DNA of 64,000 nucleotides from Rhizophagus irregularis. Its lineage: Eukaryota; Glomeromycota; Glomeromycetes; Glomerales; Glomeraceae. Positions 60,084 through 64,000 of this stretch are shown piece by piece. The stretch spans positions 1,534,001 to 1,598,000 of the forward strand of contig NC_089451.1 in the NCBI RefSeq assembly GCF_026210795.1. The letters are read 5' to 3'. The notes under the pieces were generated by a model, which saw nothing but the letters and a program-made list of their open reading frames with translations, was not told where the DNA came from and did no database searches. The first letter of the stretch is position 1. Each line of letters opens with the position of its first letter. The translations under genes and the position numbers were made by a program.

Positions 60084-61707
60084 TGTCATCTAATTACTCC
60101 TATTTCTCAGACTACTTAAGCAGTATTACCATGAGTGAATAATGTGCATCAGGATGAGATTTTCAGAGAAGTCTACTTCGTACTTTGTAAGAAATGTTAA
60201 ATTGACCAGTATAGATGTTTTTCGGTCAAAATTGGAGTCTAATCCACTCACTGCTTGGAACCGAAATTGTTGAAAATTTTTCTTCATCATGCTTAGATTT
60301 TAGGCGTTCTATAATACTTTCACGTAGTACTTGAATTGATATTGCAACTGGCGTATACAAATTTTTTGATCATGTACTGCTAAAACAATCTTTTAAATAA
60401 AATATTCATATTCATATTCATATTAATACTTTTAATATTAAATTGGAATATTAATTAAATTACTTCATTAAAATATGCAAATAAACTTTGTAGTTTTTTT
60501 TTTAATATCATAATAGAACTATGATGTGAATTCGGTAACAGAAGGTTGTCCAAAGTCTCTGAGCAAGAATGTTTAGTACGGTGCATATATTGGGTGGTAA
60601 TGACATTTTTCTTATTCTTCAATTGATTTTTTAAGTTCTAAATATATCTCCGTAAATTAATAAAGTCCAACCCACAAACGTTTTCTTTGTTAAGAGCTTG
60701 TAAGTCACTCTCGTCAGGCAGGCCCGCATCTCGCAAAAAACTGATAAATTTGCGTTTTTATCCTGTTAGTAATCACGAGCCTATATTCGATTTGCACAGG
60801 ATTTTTTTTTCTTTACAAAAGAAATTTGAAATTTGCTACAGTGCTATAAGGCTTAATCGTACTAATGAAAAACAATACTTTCAGTATCCATGAGTATTTT
60901 TCAAAAATATTAAACTTTCATTGTGTCATTCATCATAATGAATTAGTTGTATTTTGCTGACGTTCGTCCATTTGTTTTAATATTCCACGCGAATATCCAT
61001 GATAAGAATGACAAAAAAAAAGTCTTCACGATAAACAAAAAATTTTCGTGGAATATATCTTAATTCTACGTATTTGATAATAATAAAACCTTAATACACG
61101 AAAAACATTAAATTATATATGTAACTACATGTGTGTATTAAATAGGAATAATTACTTGTAAAGTTAAAAAACGCATTAATATTATATTTATTGTCATTAT
61201 TGAAAAGAAAGATACAGTTTAAGTGGAATTTTTCAAAGAACTTTATAAACAATTGGACAGAAGGGAGACGTTCGTTATCTTTTTTTTTGAACTAAAAAAA
61301 AGGATATTTTTTTATTTATAAACTTGTATATATTTATCATATAATTATTCATTTTTCATGAAGATAGTTTGCTTATTGGACATGCCGATTCGATCTCTAA
61401 AGAACGATTAGAGTTATTGAGCTCATTCCTGCGAATGCCTTTTTTGAGTTTTACTATATAATCAAATATCATAACATAATATTCATCCTTAAATTTATTT
61501 GTAAAAAAATGATTTATTAACAAAAAACAAGAATATGTTTATTTATATATTTTCGTACTCATAAAAATTATTTCATAAAGAACAACATGAAAAAAATAAC
61601 AAAGAAAAAACAAAATAAAATAGAACAATTAAAATATTATTTTTTTTTAAAAAAAAAAAGATCCAGAGCACGAAGGTATTGATATTTTGGATGTTTTTGT
61701 TCGCAAT
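60084..61707. other. Gene-free stretch
   Basis: AT-rich. atattccacgcgaatat near 60981 and tttcgtggaatata near 61041 form a loose inverted pair. No gene or RNA is recognised. Confidence 0.4.
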
Positions 61708-61864
61708 TTATTTACCGCATCCGCAGTTTCCGGAGCAATCCGTGCAAGTGCATGTGCTATATAAATTTAAAAATAAATATTTTTTTTATAAAGACGCAAA
61801 TAAAAAAAAAATTTAATAATATTTACGTGGATCCGCAGGTTTTGCAAGGGTCGGTGCTAGTCAT
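61708..61864 (-). CDS. Short metallothionein (7 Cys)
   Basis: Exons 61864-61827 and 61756-61708 join in phase 2 across a 70-nt GT..AG intron to a 28-residue protein. Cysteines fall at 7, 10, 15, 17, 20, 24 and 26 (C-x2-C-x4-C-x-C-x2-C-x3-C-x-C), with no aromatic or hydrophobic core residues. It begins MTSTDPCKTCGST and ends with GCGK. Size, seven Cys and C-x-C pairs match the small Neurospora-type copper metallothioneins, which bind Cu(I) clusters in the cytosol. Both exons are GC-rich islands in AT-rich DNA. It is probably metal- or oxidative-stress-induced as in relatives, but no response element was identified upstream. Confidence 0.85.
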
Positions 61865-63779
61865 TTTGTTATTTTTTTTTTGGATAGAAGTATTTGAAAA
61901 GGTTTAATTTTAATTTTTTTTTTTAACGTTTCAATTGTATGTAAAAAAAATCGAATGCTAAATAGGTGAAAAGTGGGTATTTTTATATTTTTTTTCGATT
62001 GATCGGCTTTTTCGAATTTTAAGTCAAATCTGAGAAAATAAGCGCTAAAATCTTTGAGTAACTGGTGAAAATAACGCATCAAGTCGTTATCAAGTTAGCA
62101 CATGGGATGGTCGCATAAAGATTGTCTATTATTGTAAGCCAAGAGGTTTATCAATCACTTAAACATTTACATGAACTACATGAAACGGTCAAGTGATTTT
62201 ATCAATATTGGCATGTATTTACTTTGAGAGTAATGTATAAAGAAAGATAAAACATGAAAAATCCGGAACGTATAATTTAGGCGCTCAAAAAGATTTGTAT
62301 CAGGAAAAAAATTATATCTCTGGTGATCTAGTGTTATTAACGCATGAGAATAGTAACGATCCTACCGTATTATTAATCGCGCAGTCGCGCATTAATCTAG
62401 CAGCGTTTTTAAAAAATAGAAAGCTAGAGCTACTTAAATATATTAAATTTTAGTGTAAATTAATTTGTTAGTTTTCTAATAAATTAAATCTCGGATAAAT
62501 TACAAAATTAAATAATAAATTAAGGTGAATTGCTCAAATTATCATTATACAACATACTGTATATATAGTGTGTTACAAAAGAAACCGGAAAATTACAAAA
62601 AAGTGTCAAAATAGTTTCCAATTTGAATAATGTTTTTCATGGTCATAAACATATTACTACTTTTTAAAAATTTTAGCCTTATATATTTACTTAAATAAAA
62701 AAGCAAGAATCAGCAATATTGAATAATTTATAGTAAAATAATGAGAAAAAAATCTTTCAAATTACAAAAATGCATTAAAATGTAATATAATTTTGAACCC
62801 TAAAGCTACATTTTGATATCTTTAAAAGTCATAGTTGTTTTCTAACTTCCTAGAAAAACTTAAAAAAATTAACTACAAATGCTTATTTCTGATTTAAAAA
62901 CTTAATATAAAAATTTATTAAATAAAAGTATAGATTAAATTCACTTGAAATTCTCAAATATTATCAAGAAGCAAACTAAAAATTTTTTTTGCAGTCTAAA
63001 ATAAGTTATGGTGCAAAATGAATTTTAATTCTGAAAATTGTAATTTTGGCACAGGCATATATTATAATGTAGTATTGTAAACTTATTATTGAAAATAAAT
63101 CTTCTATTATTTTATATTAATAAAAAGAGTTGAAAATTTTCATATGATTTGGAATTGATTATAATATATATTATTTTTAGAATACACTATCCGCTGCAAA
63201 AAAATTATTGTTCCTGCCTAAAAAACAATAGATACTGAAAATTTTGATACATTTGTGTGTAGTAACTAATAATGTAATATTTCAAGATAGATATGTGACA
63301 AATCATGACTAAAATTGTGCAATTAATTGTTTTTATAGTTATGGGTAATAAATGGGATTTTATTCATAAAAAAATTCATTTTCAAGTTAATCAGGATAAA
63401 TAACCTATCTCAAACCCTAAAAATTATATTATTTATATATAATACTAACTGTTAGTGACAAAAGCTATAGTGAAATTCAGTTTGTTACATTGCAAATTTT
63501 ATTATGTTAACGAATGTCAATCTGCGATAATGGTTTATACTAACTATTTTAAGTTAATTGAGCAAATCCAACTTGACGATTGCCTAGATCAAAAATGGTG
63601 TATACGTTCTTTAAGAATGCACTTCCAATATGCCATTCTGTGTCCGATCCTGAAGGATTTTGAAAAAAAGAATACCTTTAAACATTTTGATTAAAAATAC
63701 ATTAAACAAATCGTATAATTACCAGTATCGGCGTAAATAACAGATCCAACGCAATCATCTTTATCTATTTCAAAAAAGA
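61865..63779. other. Gene-free stretch
   Basis: Upstream DNA of the metallothionein, then AT-rich sequence. A 79-codon plus frame at 63455-63694 (CKFYYVNECQSAIMVY, DDCLDQKWCIRSLRMHF) has no recognised family. It may be a relic upstream of the broken alpha-kinase. Confidence 0.35.
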
Positions 63780-64000
63780 GTAATTATGTGGTATGGTATC
63801 CCTGGAACTCCGGATGATTTTAAAAATCCAAAATATTTCAACAAGTCGAATCTCTTTTCTAAAGTTTCTCCTTCATGATTGCTTCACAACCGTTTTCTGC
63901 AGGTGTCGAAAAATATACATACTTTGCTTTTAGTATCAAAAGTGATCCAACAAAAGAAATGGTGATGAAAGAATACCTTAGAGTTGAAGAGTGAAATAAT
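63780..64000 (+). pseudogene. Frameshifted paralogue of the alpha-kinase, cut by window edge
   Basis: The plus strand reads VMWYGIPGTPDDFKNPKYFN, then KSNLFSKVSPS and a stop. In another frame it reads MIASQPFSAGVEKYTYFAF, KSDPTKEMVMKEYL, then a stop just before the edge. These match residues about 305-375 of the vWA-alpha-kinase at 52490-54091 (MWYHIP, KNPKYFDKSN, ASQPFSSGVEKYAYF, DPTKDMVIKEYL). The frameshift near 63870 and the stop near 63993 mark it as broken. The vWA half is not recognisable upstream in the window. Confidence 0.85.

Noticed and set aside
62550-63220. Possible TIR element (atagtgtgttacaaaagaaa and ggatagtgtattc)
   Set aside because: The terminal match is too short and the flanks give no duplication.

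Overview
The window looks like nuclear DNA of an arbuscular mycorrhizal fungus (Glomeromycotina), most likely Rhizophagus. It is extremely AT-rich, with short GT..AG introns of about 65-110 nt. It carries several paralogues of the lineage-expanded protein-kinase family with the NWTSGN / ALEWIPYDRF / GGFGKVYKANWIDG / YGITQDPETKNYMMVLDYA signatures, in a sea of decayed DNA transposons, MITEs, a SINE and minisatellites. The organism assignment is inference from this family composition; nothing here proves the species.

Layout. 1-4.7 kb is one AT-rich satellite array (unit about 90-104 bp) that runs straight into a 5'-truncated kinase gene (4942-6212). 7.0-7.3 kb holds a broken hAT transposase end. 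9.57-16.08 kb is the standout locus: on the minus strand, eleven tandem exons (period 465-494 bp) each encode the N-terminal part of the kinase. All are open, all are joined by phase-0 introns, and they end in one exon carrying a complete catalytic C-lobe. The predicted protein is about 1,820 residues. 16.3-19.4 kb has a T-rich minisatellite, a MITE with 52-bp inverted ends, and a full-length SINE with a 14-bp target duplication. 19.8-23.0 kb is a head-to-head pair of PB1...UBA proteins with p62/SQSTM1-like architecture. A polypyrimidine minisatellite follows, then an intact three-exon kinase (25.5-27.1 kb).

28-30 kb has a foldback element, a PIF/Harbinger-like MITE and a kinase pseudogene split by a TA-flanked MITE. 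31.97-34.18 kb has a small basic hypothetical protein and a five-exon RNA polymerase II subunit Rpb4 gene, one intron of which carries a piece of the same MITE. 35-46 kb is gene-poor: MITE, hAT relics, A-rich repeats. 47.0-47.9 kb is a decayed duplicate of the 5-kb kinase. 48.8-49.4 kb is a two-exon gene of unknown function. 50.66-51.32 kb is a 660-bp TIR element, and 51.9-52.2 kb another kinase relic. 52.5-54.1 kb encodes a vWA/alpha-kinase, and a frameshifted paralogue of it runs off the right edge.

Two tiny genes were found by splicing short reading frames by eye. One is a 38-residue secreted peptide precursor with a Lys-Arg cleavage site followed by DA-DA-EA (58766-58970), which resembles yeast alpha-factor processing. 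The other is a 28-residue, 7-cysteine metallothionein (61708-61864, minus).

The genes do not form a pathway. Themes are signalling (kinases, alpha-kinase, candidate peptide), protein quality control or autophagy (PB1/UBA pair), transcription (Rpb4) and metal handling (metallothionein). All intron and exon boundaries are read by eye from splice-site consensus, reading phase and comparison among paralogues inside the window.
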